A stretch of DNA of 64,000 nucleotides. Source: Pseudo-nitzschia pungens. Its lineage: Eukaryota; Bacillariophyta; Bacillariophyceae; Bacillariales; Bacillariaceae. The notes under the pieces were generated by a model that was not told where the DNA came from, did not search any database, and was given only the letters and a program-made list of their open reading frames with translations. This document shows, piece by piece, positions 33,020-43,328 of this stretch. The stretch covers positions 1,790,501 to 1,854,500 of the forward strand of contig CM074760.1 of NCBI GenBank assembly GCA_037355855.1, in the 5' to 3' direction. Position 1 is the stretch's first letter, and every line of letters starts with the position of its first letter. Position numbers and translations under genes: made by a program.

Positions 33020-34248
33020 GAAGCATACACTGTGGTCAATGGAGTGAGATTGGAATGCTCTTTTGCTTGCCCTGCAAATCTTTTTTCAAAAGCCTTCGAT
33101 ATGCTAGTATGACGGAGGGAATGAAAGGGAACAATTTTAAAAAATGAATTGCGCGAAGGAAATCGTGAGTAGCCTGATCGGTTGATAACTTACTGTAAAC
33201 TACCGGTAGGTCGTCAGTTTTAGCCACATTTCCTTGCGCCATGGCAACTTTTTTCGAAGATGAGGTAAGGTTTACGACACCTACGGGACAGTGTTCACGA
33301 CGTAAATTTTGTCTCCATAAGACAGACATTATACCAATACGGTAAAAGTTATCTTGATCGTCGTCTGCATTCGCTAGCCACAAAGAGTGCCAAGAACGTA
33401 TAGACAATAGAACAGTAAAGATTGGTTCGCGCTGGTACGCTCCATGGAAACTTCAGCAGACAGCACCAGCAGCAACACCAGCAGCAGCAAGAACAAGAAT
33501 ACTACCAGATTGTGCTCTAGCAAAATGCTCCTCTCCAACTCAACTTTCCTACGACCAGTACCTGCTCCTCTTCATACTAGTAGTTAGCCTGAAAGGGGTT
33601 ATGCAAAATTCACCAGTTCTTGGCACCAATATGTCTCAATTACTGCCTTTTTCAAAACTCAAGGGGCTCCATCCAGAAGCGGTGGTGTAAAAAGTGCTCT
33701 GTTTTCCGATCTCAGCCGCCACAACCGACGAAGAATTACAGAGTAGTAATTAGTGGGACATAGAATTTGTGGGTTGTTTCTGATAAAGCATTGCATGAGA
33801 AGAATAGACTATTCATAGTGTGCATCGACTAGTAGAAATTATTTTGAAACATTTGGCCTTTGACATACTACTCGTAGTAGGAATACTAGGACTACATATT
33901 ATGCGGTATATTTTGTTCGAAAACGCCTTGGATTAAGTTCTTAAAATCTTTAAATTGAAGCACGTTGTATGAGTCTGCTCCATGCCTCATGTCACAATTG
34001 TGGCGTTAATTTTAATTTCCAAGTCGTTCTCAAACATTCATAAAGCTTTCGGTTTACGTATGACAAAGCAGAATTAACTAACGGAGAGCTCCCTGTCTAA
34101 AGATCATTCTATAGTCATCTTCACGACACCAATCAGTTTTAACTTAATGTCGAAGAATTATCATTTGATTTCAAAAAACTTGAACTTTCAAGAATCTCTC
34201 TACAAAGTTTACTTAACAGAGTAGGTAAGAACTAGACTTTACCAATGA
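33020..34248. other. Spacer with a possible small upstream ORF
   Basis: 1.2 kb between two minus-strand genes. A 68-codon frame with an ATG at 33242 (MAQGNVAKTDDLPVV...) ends at 33036, just 16 nt before the glycosyltransferase ATG. It could be an upstream ORF in that transcript or chance. A CAG/CAA-rich imperfect repeat lies at about 33460-33500. The remainder is AT-rich with nothing recognised. Confidence 0.35.
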
Positions 34249-34800
34249 CTAAAATCCATCTTCGTGAGCATTCTCAAGTGCCTCTTTCAGATCCCAGTCG
34301 TTCAGCATCAAATATGCCCTCGCTTCGGTCTGGGCAATGCCATTGCATTCCCTCATAAGGACACCGAGGACCTCGTCCTGAGTGAGAGCCGGCGCACCCT
34401 CTACAACAGTGGCCGTGGGTTCGGGACGAGGAATCTTCAAAGGGTTGGGACAGAGTTGTAAGTTTTCCCCGGTAAAGCCGCCATTCGCTGCGCGAAGTTT
34501 CATGGGTTTGATTTTGTATCGCAAACAGATACCTTGAAAGGTGTCGGATGATGTTATATGGTGCTCGAAAGAGGGAGAGACCGCATCGTTGTCGACGACG
34601 ACAGCATTCACAGCGACCGTTGTCGGAGACTCTGGTTTTGCCTCCTCTGCAGCAATCAGACTCCATTCTTTGTTCAGAGCATCGTAATTCCAACGCCTCC
34701 CCTTCGGAGCTTTCAGCGGTTTGTGAATGCTGTCGTAACTAAGCGTAGGGACCAAGTTTAGTTTTTGGACTTTCCATGGCAAAATACCTCCTTCCGACAT
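34249..34800 (-). CDS. LysM-domain protein with UBA-like C-terminus
   Basis: 183 aa from the ATG at 34800 (MSEGGILPWKVQKLN). The frame extends upstream, but those residues are unconvincing. Residues ~80-125 form a LysM fold: HHITSSDTFQGICLRYKIKP..LRAANG, ending NPLKIPR, matching the H.(V/I)...DT...I...Y......L...N pattern of eukaryotic cytosolic LysM (LYSMD) proteins. The last ~40 residues (DEVLGVLMRECNGIAQTEARAYL and DWDLKEALENA) look like a UBA/CUE three-helix bundle. There is no signal peptide, so it is probably intracellular. The pairing suggests a ubiquitin-linked adaptor role, which is inference. Confidence 0.8.
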   Translation of the reverse strand: MSEGGILPWKVQKLNLVPTLSYDSIHKPLKAPKGRRWNYDALNKEWSLIAAEEAKPESPTTVAVNAVVVDNDAVSPSFEHHITSSDTFQGICLRYKIKPMKLRAANGGFTGENLQLCPNPLKIPRPEPTATVVEGAPALTQDEVLGVLMRECNGIAQTEARAYLMLNDWDLKEALENAHEDGF

Positions 34801-36033
34801 ACTGTAGTTGGCTTCTGGGCTTCGATGGTGATATTCTGTACTGTACCGGTACCAAAAGATGATCGTAGTGAGAGAAATAGCTTTATTTTTGAGTCGTGTT
34901 TGGTTGCTGTGATGCTTGTAGCGCAAACATCCTTGAGGGAAAGAAAAACAGAATTAAAACAAAACAAAACGAGCCTCCAAACGATCGATTGTTTCAAAGT
35001 GCGGTTGAAAGCTGTGAGCAAAGTAGCCCGATGGGTTGTAATCTTTTGAGACCTTTGTCCACTTACGTGATGTTGATTGATTCGCATACCTCTCGGAACA
35101 AGCAGAAGTGTGGACAGATTTTTTCATGAACGTCCCAAGCGCTGATCGATGATTGATGATCGATTATTCATTCATTCATTCATTCATTGCACGGCAAGAT
35201 TTACGCAAAATGCTAAGTAAAAAAACCTTACAAGTTCGCATGACAAGTAAGGTTTACGGAGTTTCGTTCCATCAACAGTTCGTAGTTACCGTTCAGTAAC
35301 CTTACAAGCTATTGTAGACGATTGTTCTTTTTCCGTTCATACCTTTATGGCGATCTTAAAAATAAATAACGCCGGTCATACCTCACTCTTTTGTTTTCAG
35401 AGAAATATACCGTAGTATGTGTGTAATTGAACGTACTTACGGTACTAGTAGTAAACCTTAACCTTACTTTGACTTTTACTTCACGTGAACCTCTGTTGTC
35501 GAGTCCGATGAGTGAGTCGTTCCTCTGATTGGTCTACGGTGCGGTACGGCACGTTTTATGCAGGTCGTGATCGACACCCACTATCATTATTTTTATTACT
35601 TCGTACTTCGTATTACTTCGGGGTATTTACGAGTAATTTACGGTGACATCTTCTTACGGTATGTACCAGGTTCTTTACCTTAAGGCCTTACTCGTACGTC
35701 GATTGTGTATCGAAAATAATGATAATAATGTTACGATACGGGTACTGGTACGGATGCTGTGTAACCTTACGGGGTAAGGTTTACTGTAATTAGGAGTAGT
35801 ATTGACTTGCGTTGAACGAAGCTTTCATGGGTGTCGACGGAATTCTTTGGTCAAACTCGTAACTTTCTGATGTCGTTCTGCCAATGGCAGGGTGCTAATC
35901 TTACCGTATTCTGTTCCTTTTTGCGTCGAACCCAGTGATCTTCGACACTCACTCTCACTCTTGACTTTTCGCCACATCATTCACTTCAATCTTTCACGGA
36001 ATACAACGTCGAAAGACAGAAAAAGCGAAGAAC
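34801..36033. other. Divergent promoter spacer, dense in TAAGGTTA words
   Basis: Between the LysM and SFT2 genes. An (ATTC)n microsatellite lies at 35166-35188. TAACCTTA words occur at about 35298, 35455 and 35762 with GGTAAGGTTTAC variants and GTACGTAC words between. No gene seen. Confidence 0.5.
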
Positions 36034-36672
36034 ATGTTAGAAAACATTCGGTCTGGTTATGCCAGGTTGGTTCCGACCGGAATAGACGATCAAGAAGACG
36101 CTGAAATACTCGCAGATCTTGGAATTTATGAAGATGAAGAGTCCAGGGCCGCACGCGAAGCAGCTTTGGGTCACGGAAGAGATATCGATCTTTGTGCTTA
36201 CTGCCCGCCTTGGCTGGAACGCTTCTACGAAAACTTGCCCGCTATGTCGTTGCGGGAACGATTATTGGGATGTGCAACGATGATGCTGTGCGGCTACCTC
36301 CTCTCCTTTGGGAGTTTCATGCGCATGAAAAACCTGTTGATGGGTGATCCGGTCCCACTGGTCGTCAATGTCACGGTGGGAAACATTATCGCCTTGTGCG
36401 GGACGTGCTTCCTTACGGGACCCCAGGCACAATTTCAAAGGATGTTTCATCAATCACGAAAAATCGCATCTGGATTTTATCTAGGGAGTCTGGGAGTGAC
36501 GATGTTTTTGTTGATGGTACCCCATTTTCCCTTGCGCGGCTTCCTTCTATTTCTGCTCATGATTGGACAGTACGTGGCGATTACGTGGTATTGTCTTTCG
36601 TACATACCTTTCGCAAGAGACTTTGTAAGCACGGGGTGTCGCCGACTGGTCGGGGTTAGCAACGACGTGTGA
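36034..36672 (+). CDS. SFT2-like vesicle transport membrane protein
   Basis: 212 aa, intronless. A cytosolic N-terminus of ~75 residues precedes four transmembrane helices. The family signature is clear: LSLRERLLGCATMMLCGYLLSF-like first helix (here preceded by AM), VTVGNIIALCGTCFLTGPQAQ, MFHQSRKIASGFYLGSL and YVAITWYCLSYIPFARD. SFT2 proteins act in retrograde endosome-to-Golgi traffic. Length and topology are normal for the family. Confidence 0.92.
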   Translation: MLENIRSGYARLVPTGIDDQEDAEILADLGIYEDEESRAAREAALGHGRDIDLCAYCPPWLERFYENLPAMSLRERLLGCATMMLCGYLLSFGSFMRMKNLLMGDPVPLVVNVTVGNIIALCGTCFLTGPQAQFQRMFHQSRKIASGFYLGSLGVTMFLLMVPHFPLRGFLLFLLMIGQYVAITWYCLSYIPFARDFVSTGCRRLVGVSNDV

Positions 36673-36981
36673 CGAACACGAACAGTCGCATGGGTAGCAA
36701 GCATTATTATTATTATTATTATTTTCATTATCGGAATCTATTGAACGTTCAGGTACTTCTCTGCAGTGTTGAAAAAATACTACACATATATGGCGACAGC
36801 GAGATGGGCAATGACGAATATGCAGTGGATGTCCGTTCATTGGAGAAGTCAATTGGTCGACCGATCGATCGGTCGCTTTCCTGGAGCTTGAAGAAGAAGT
36901 GCCCTTAATTTGTATTATATTTTATAGACAATGGTTTAATTATTTTTGATTCATGCCCCAATCGTTTGCTTTATCGTGTCG
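36673..36981. other. Short spacer with ATT microsatellite and an 18-nt palindrome
   Basis: Between the convergent SFT2 and ARS2 genes. ATT triplets run at about 36702-36725. A perfect 18-nt palindrome, CGACCGATCGATCGGTCG, lies at 36858-36875. No gene. Confidence 0.6.
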
Positions 36982-39446
36982 CTACAGGAGTTTCTTTTTC
37001 TTCTTCTTTTTCTTTTTTGGTGGTTGAAGGGGGATCTCGATCTTGTCAAAGGCAATTTCGACTTTTTCGACTTTCATGTCGTCTACGTCCTCGAAATTAC
37101 TCTTGCGACCCTGACCACGGCCTTCGGAAAGAGCAGCATCCATCGAAGGACCATCATTGTTGTGATTGTTGTGGTAGTTTTGACGTTCTCGTCGTGCTTC
37201 GGCTTCTTTCTCCTCGAATTCACGTCGCTCTTCTTCTCGTTTCCACAATTCCGGTTCGGGATCCTCGGCGATTGGTTCGGCCGCTCCGAGAACCGGACTG
37301 GGTTTCAGTCCGAAACGGTGCCCGCAATCAACTAGAATGGGTGGCACGGGTCGTTGTTCTTGGGCGTCCCACGACGTCATCATGTCCTGATCGTGACACT
37401 TGGCAATTTCCGCCCGAAGAAATTCCGAATGCTTCTTGATCAAGTGCTTTTTCAAAAAGGACGAATCCTTGAACAACTTTCGACAAAAATGGAAGGCACA
37501 TCGTGCGCGGCCATCTTCGTCGATGAGCGCATGGTCATCGATCCAGCCGCCTTCGACCTGCGATTCTTGGAACTTGATGTCTTTGGCCTTGCGGTCGGTT
37601 TCTTCGTCGATCACGATGCAAACCGGAGTCGTGTCGTCCGGAGCACTGCCAGACGCAGCAGCAGCAGCAGCAGCAGCATCAATCCATCCCTCGGATTCGT
37701 TCAGCGCCGATTCGATAGAGTCGTTCAGACGCTGGACTAGTAGATCTGTCTTGGGCAACGGATTGTTCGTTTCGGTCGCGGTGGTCACCGCTCCCTTTAC
37801 GGGCTCTGCCAGCATCTCGTCAGGCATTGGCCAGTCGCAAGTGGATGGTAGAGACGGCATGGTTTCCCTCGAAAACCTCCGCCGTTCCGGAGGCTAGTTG
37901 GCAACCGTTGTAGTACGAAAAGAGATGGACACGACGCAGATAGGCAATGGTGACGTCGAGGGCGTCTTCCATTGCTTGTGGCGGGGGATCCCCGCCGTCC
38001 TCCGGCGTCGCTGCGATCTTTGGCACGGCCTTCGGCAAGATGGCCTCCAACCGGCATTCGACGGGGATGTTTCGCCGCGCATCGTATGCCTTTGCCAGTT
38101 TGAGCGCGGCGGCCTGATCCTCTTTGATTCTCTGGGTGCTAGACAGTGCGGCAGACAAGACCTGGACACTGGGGGTGAGTGGTTTTGTCGATACCCAAAC
38201 GGAAGCCTTGCGCGGTAGAACGCCGCCCCGTTCCTCGGGCTCTCCTCCCTTTCCGTCGGCGTCGACTTCCAATCTGCCGTAGGCATCACTGCATTCGACA
38301 ATCAGTTCCAGGGTCTTTGGCACAAAGGTGTCCTCCTTTCGCGGAACGTGGGACGTGCCATCCTTTCCGCTCTTTGCGGAGGGTGGACCACCACGATCGG
38401 CGTGGTTGAGCGCCTGGATAATCTCCTTGCGAATCTCGTCGGGGGCCTGCAGGTAGGCGGTCCGGGTCAGATCCGCGGCGGGGAGTCCCGAGTATATCAC
38501 CATGGACGCCGGATCCATTTCTTTGCTGGTCTTGGAAGACAATTGTTGCATAACTGCCACGGTCAGCTGTTCGTCCGTCACGTAGTGCGGGATCTCCAGC
38601 ACCGGGAGCACCCGACTCGTCAGCGCAAGAACGTGCGTCGCCGGAACGGGATTCACGAGGGACGACGGTCGGAAGGATTTGGACGGAGAGTGGTGACCGT
38701 GATGGTGGTAGTCGGATTTTCCGGCCTGTCGGATGCCACCGCCCAGGCGAGCCTTCAAGACAAAAAAGGACGGCTCGCTTTCGTTCGATGACGACGACGT
38801 GGAAGAAGAAATGGTCTTGGCCAGGGACACTTCTAGTTCTTGTGCGAAATCCGAGGCCTCCTTGGCGGCCCGGTTGTTTTCCAGTTGTGCCACTTCGTAA
38901 CGCGCGAGTGGACTGTACAGGGATCGAAACCAGGAATCGTCCATGTGTTCGTTGAAAAATGTCCGAACGTAATTGAGGCAGTAGGATTTGCGGTACTCGT
39001 CGTAGTCCTCGTCGGTTTTGCCCTCGTTGGCTTCCTTCCACAAAAATTGACAGAGCATCGGTTCTTCGACGTAGGTACCGGACGGATGGGGTTTGTTCGA
39101 TTTCTGGTTGTATTTGCCTTCAACGTCTCTTCCATTTCGGTTGCTTCCCCCTCCTCCGTCGCCGCTGTTTCTCTCCCGTCGCGAGAGCGGGGATCGCGAC
39201 CGATGCTTTCGCTTGCGAGAGGACTGGCCCCGATCGTCCGAACCGCCGATGCCCATGCGATCCCGGTCTCTGTCTCGGTCGCGATCGGCATCGTATCGGG
39301 ACGTGGGGAGCGGATCGTAGAGGTGCGAGGGCATTCCGCCACCGCCACCGCCACCGTCGTGGAGGTGGCGTCGGGGTGGAGACGGGGAACGCCGTCCCCC
39401 CAACCCGAGCGGCCGGGATCTCGCGTCCAAACTCGTCCACCGCCAT
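36982..39446 (-). CDS. ARS2: ARS2/SERRATE RNA effector protein; two frame breaks
   Basis: With two single-base corrections the protein is 820 aa. It links the nuclear cap-binding complex to RNA processing and decay. The N-terminus is MAVDEFGREIPAARVGG then RRSPSPPRRH, an RS/RD-rich tail (DRDRDRDRDR). The SERRATE N-terminal domain includes YVRTFFNEHMDDSWFRSLY. A later conserved block reads YLRRVHLFSYYNGC...STIHLR then PMPDEM. The C2H2-like zinc finger is CAFHFCRKLFKDSSFLKKHL then KKHSEF, and the end is a poly-Lys tail. The breaks lie in a G6 run at about 39405 and near CGACTGGCC at about 37830. Across both breaks the homology continues in the next frame, so the gene is probably intact in the organism. 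The ATG at 39446 is chosen because it begins the conserved start. Confidence 0.88.
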
Positions 39447-40734
39447 GGGTCGGTTCTTCCTTTTTTTTTTCGAATTGGTTGGATTGGATCGGATTGGATT
39501 CGATTGATTCGACAATGGATCGGATCAAAATCGGTTGGATTGAATTCGGTGTGATTCAATTGGCTGGCGACGGATATGAGCTATTTGGTTGTTTGGTTGT
39601 TTGTTTGGTTGTGAACGTCTTTGTTGGTGCGACGAAACTGAAACGATCAAGTCAATTTGGCAACGCGAGGGCAAATTCGTGTTGCCTTGCACTGCACTGG
39701 AATAGCAAAGCAAAGGGATACCTGCGGTGACAAGCGCTAAACTCTTGCTGAACTCGGCTCGGCCGGACTCGACTTGATTCGATGCCTGAGAGGGGTGCTT
39801 GTTGGATGGAACCAACCGGGACGGACAATCAACCTGTTGTCCGCCTAATCCAGTCGTTGGAGCAGACCGACACTAGTGTGTAGGATTGTAGCCTGATTGC
39901 ACTTTCCTTCCACGGTCGTTTCCGACAATAATGGTCCTCGACCAGATGTCGGATGCAGTGCGGTACTGTAATCACTAATCACCGGGGATGGACGAAGTGA
40001 CAACCGTAAGTTACTCATAATCTTACCGTAATTTCCATGCCACTTGTGCATAATGCATGTAAGTATGCCATTGGTGTGCCTATTTAGGGCTACGAGTAAC
40101 CTTACTGTATAATGAATCCTACGGTAATTACGTACTCGTACTATATGCCTGTGCCTGGCATTCCTCGAGCGGACGGACAGGACGAACGAAGCCAATAAGT
40201 GTCAACAGTCCACAGTCCAAAACCCACAACAGCCAACGATTGTCGCTCCCTCGGAACAGCGGCGAAACTTGTAAATTCGGCGCAGTAGGGTCACGGCCAG
40301 ACGAATGATCGGCGCGCAACAAAACCAATCGATGATGGACTCACTCCTCACTCTTTCACTCCTTTCCTTCTCTGTTTCCGTGAAAAAATTGAGAAGAAAC
40401 ACAAAATACCGGTAACGGTTACGACTAACCTTACTCGTACGTAATTACCCTTGTTGTTGGATCTCCAATCTCCAATCTCCGATTCGATAAGGTTCTCGCA
40501 TCTCGTATTCCGAGTTCCAAGCAGGATACCATTACAAGTACCGTACTCGTCCACAAAAGAATAATAACAAAGAGCAGTGGAATCAGTAAATCAATTCCAG
40601 TTTCTCCGAAACAAGTTGTCTCGTAGCGTCGGATATCGTACACCCATTCCGCCACACTCCTGTTGTGCTTCTGTCCGAATTGGAACCGAGATTCTGTCTC
40701 CCCAACGCGAGAAATCACAAAAACAACAACCGCC
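39447..40734. other. Divergent promoter spacer
   Basis: Between ARS2 and the RanBP2-type gene. The ARS2 5' side (39475-39560) is a degenerate GGATTGGATC tandem, followed by TTTGGTTG units near 39590-39615. TAACCTTA words occur at about 40098 and 40426. Open frames on both strands here are shadows or unsupported. Confidence 0.45.
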
Positions 40735-41871
40735 ATGGCACGCTCCGAAGAAGCAATCCTGCGACGAGCCTTAAAACGTCGGAGGACGGAAGGTGAACAG
40801 CGATACGCCGATCGGATCGACATGAACCGACAGGCATCAAAGCGGAAGGAAAAACCGCGTTCGGGATCACGCTCTCCGGACCCGAAGCAAAACCGACTCG
40901 GCAACAGCAACAGGCAACAACAACAAGCGCCGCTGTGTTCCGAGCCCAATTACTCCAACGAAAGAAACCGAGAACATCGACGACAATCAGAAGAACCAAA
41001 CGAATGCCACCAAAGCGGCGTCCACTTCGCGCGGTGAGTCCCCGGCCGCTGCCCGTTCGGGAGATCGCGGAGGCGGCCCTGTTCCCGTGCCCGTTGCTGC
41101 CGGGACGGACGATCCCATGAAGGAACCGGGTGCGTGGATCTGCCCCAAGTGCCAAAACTCCAACTTTGCGAGCCGAAGGTATTGCAACTCCAAGACTTGC
41201 GACCAGGTTCGACCCTTTGGAGACGCGAACGCGGATCGCCCGAAACCACGCCGGAGCAACACGAAACGTCCCGAGAAGAAAAAGCCACCGAAACCCACAC
41301 GACACGATCCGGAGACGAGCAAGCAACTGGTGTGGGCCAAGCAGGCGGATTCGAAGGCCGTGTCCAAGAACCAGGAGCTGAGAAGAATCTACCGGGAGAC
41401 GGGGGGAGAGGGAATGGATCCGGAGGACCTGGAGCGCGCAAAATTGCTGATTGCTCGAGACGAGCGAAAGCGAGACAGAAAGAAAGGACGAAAATCAAAC
41501 GTCGAGGCGGAGAATGCCACCGGTGCCGGAAGCAACACAGATGCAAATGTCAATGATGTCAATGGCGCTGCTGCTGCTGCCGGCGAAGGGAACAAAACCC
41601 AAAGACTTCTTCGCCACTGCCGCCAACACCGGATCCAACCGTCGTTGGCAAAGAGAACGAAGGCAATCCGGCTGTGGGAAAAAAACGAAGAAAAGAGAAT
41701 TCGTCCCAGGCCCAGGCAAAGCGCGACCAGAACAAGGCACTGCGCCAGCTGTACGCCAGGACCGGTGGAAAAGGTATGAAGCCGGAACTGATCGAACGCG
41801 CCAAGCTATTGGTCGCTAGGGACGAAAAGAAGCGAAAGCGAAAGGCGGAACAAAAGGCCGCGAGCCAGTGA
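40735..41871 (+). CDS. RanBP2-type zinc-finger protein; frame breaks
   Basis: Starts at the ATG 40735 (MARSEEAILRRALKRRRTEG) in one frame, moves to the next frame between about 40880 and 40950, and returns near 41595-41605 (AACAAAACCCAAAG). The two shifts cancel to 378 aa. The centre has one RanBP2-type zinc finger: GAWICPKCQNSNFASRRYCN then KTCDQ (W-x-C-x2-C-x3-N-x6-C-x2-C). Afterwards a ~45-residue basic motif occurs twice, SKNQELRRIYRETGGEGMDP.. and RDQNKALRQLYARTGGKGMKP.., in the two different frames. That duplication is the best proof that both frames are coding. RNA or ubiquitin binding is typical of the finger. The specific role is unknown. Confidence 0.72.
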
Positions 41872-43328
41872 AAAATACTGGAACCACCAGCCCACCAGAG
41901 TAGTAGCACAGCACCGCACAGCACCGCACAATCGAAAGTGGAGAATAATCTTACACAAAATTGACAATATTCGTGCCGCCGACTCGGCACTGAGTCTTGA
42001 ATTCCGTCTTTGTCTGATCGATCGGCACGAAGAACACCGAATGAATAAATCATCATCAATTATCATCAGCATCAATCATCACCTACTACACCTTTTTCTT
42101 GTTGCTGGATTCTTACTGCATTCGAGTATTGATTGGGCCTGAAAGGTGACTACTAGTGGAGTTGCAGTACGGTTCAGGGTACTCGCACTGTACCAGTATG
42201 AAGTAAGGAAGGAAAGTAGAAAGATATACGTAAGCTTTGAAAGTAGGCATGTACGAACTACAAGTACCGGTACTTACTACTAGCTAGTGATGGAAATAGC
42301 TTCAATTTGGGCAGACCCTAAATTACAAATGGTGGTTGTACCAAGTTCAATTGGGGACGACAGTAGAATCACAAAGGGAGGATAGATATGGTGCCAGCTA
42401 CTAGTACTACTAACTACTACTACTAGTGGTGGTGGTAAGAACTACTACCAGGTTCAAACAGGGATGCTTCTAAAATCACATAGGGATCGACCAGCTTGTC
42501 CTAGTGGTGGCTTTGGTTTCAATTTGGGCACACTCTACTACTAGTAGTAGAAGAATCAGACATGGATAGACAGAAAATAGGCAACTCGTGTTGTAATGAG
42601 TTCAAATAGTATGGACCCTTCGATAATCACAAATGAGGGAGAGAGGAAATACTAGATTAGAGAAGTCTACTACTACTACTACTACTACTAGTCATTGCAC
42701 TACTAAAAAGTTCAATTTGGGCCCACCCTACCATCATCATTAACGAGAGTGGTGGTGGTCAATTCAGCTGCGGATCACATAATATCTACATTTAAAGAAT
42801 AATATGATTTACTCGTGGCCTCTTAGGTCACTTTTGATTGAAACCATAGACTCTCAACTCCAGGAAAACCGCTTAACTTTTTTATGGTTGCCTGCTTCTA
42901 CGTAGTACCTGTACTGGTAGGCTATTGCAGGTAAGATATCTTATTCACCTACCGATTTACAAAGTACCGTACCGTACTAGTAAATCTTACGATGTAACAT
43001 ACGATTAACGCCTGAACCATAGACCATCACGACTCAACAGAAGATACGGTAACTTAACCTTACTAGTATTCGTACTTTCATCAATTCATCAAATTCATGG
43101 TTTTTCACCAAGAGACACGAGAATGAGACGAAAGAAACAATACCTATCTGTACGTTACCCGTCAGCCTCATGCCGCAAAAGTATTGATACTGAATATTAT
43201 GTAACCTTACTCGTACTCCGATTCCAACAGGGCATGGCAGTTGGCAACGACAATCTTGGATTGATTCGGATAATACAGCAATCTTACGTGTATCATCCAT
43301 ACTGATTCTTTCAATAATCGAATTGACG
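41872..43328. repeat. Spacer with a degenerate ~90-bp tandem repeat and CTA microsatellite
   Basis: From about 42295 to 42760, six diverged copies of a unit begin with (G/T)TTCAATTTGGGC or a variant and contain AATCACAAAnGGGA, separated by CTA/TAG-rich tracts. A (CTA)n run is at 42665-42690. From 42900 to 43220 the TAACCTTA/GTAC words return. No gene seen. Confidence 0.65.
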
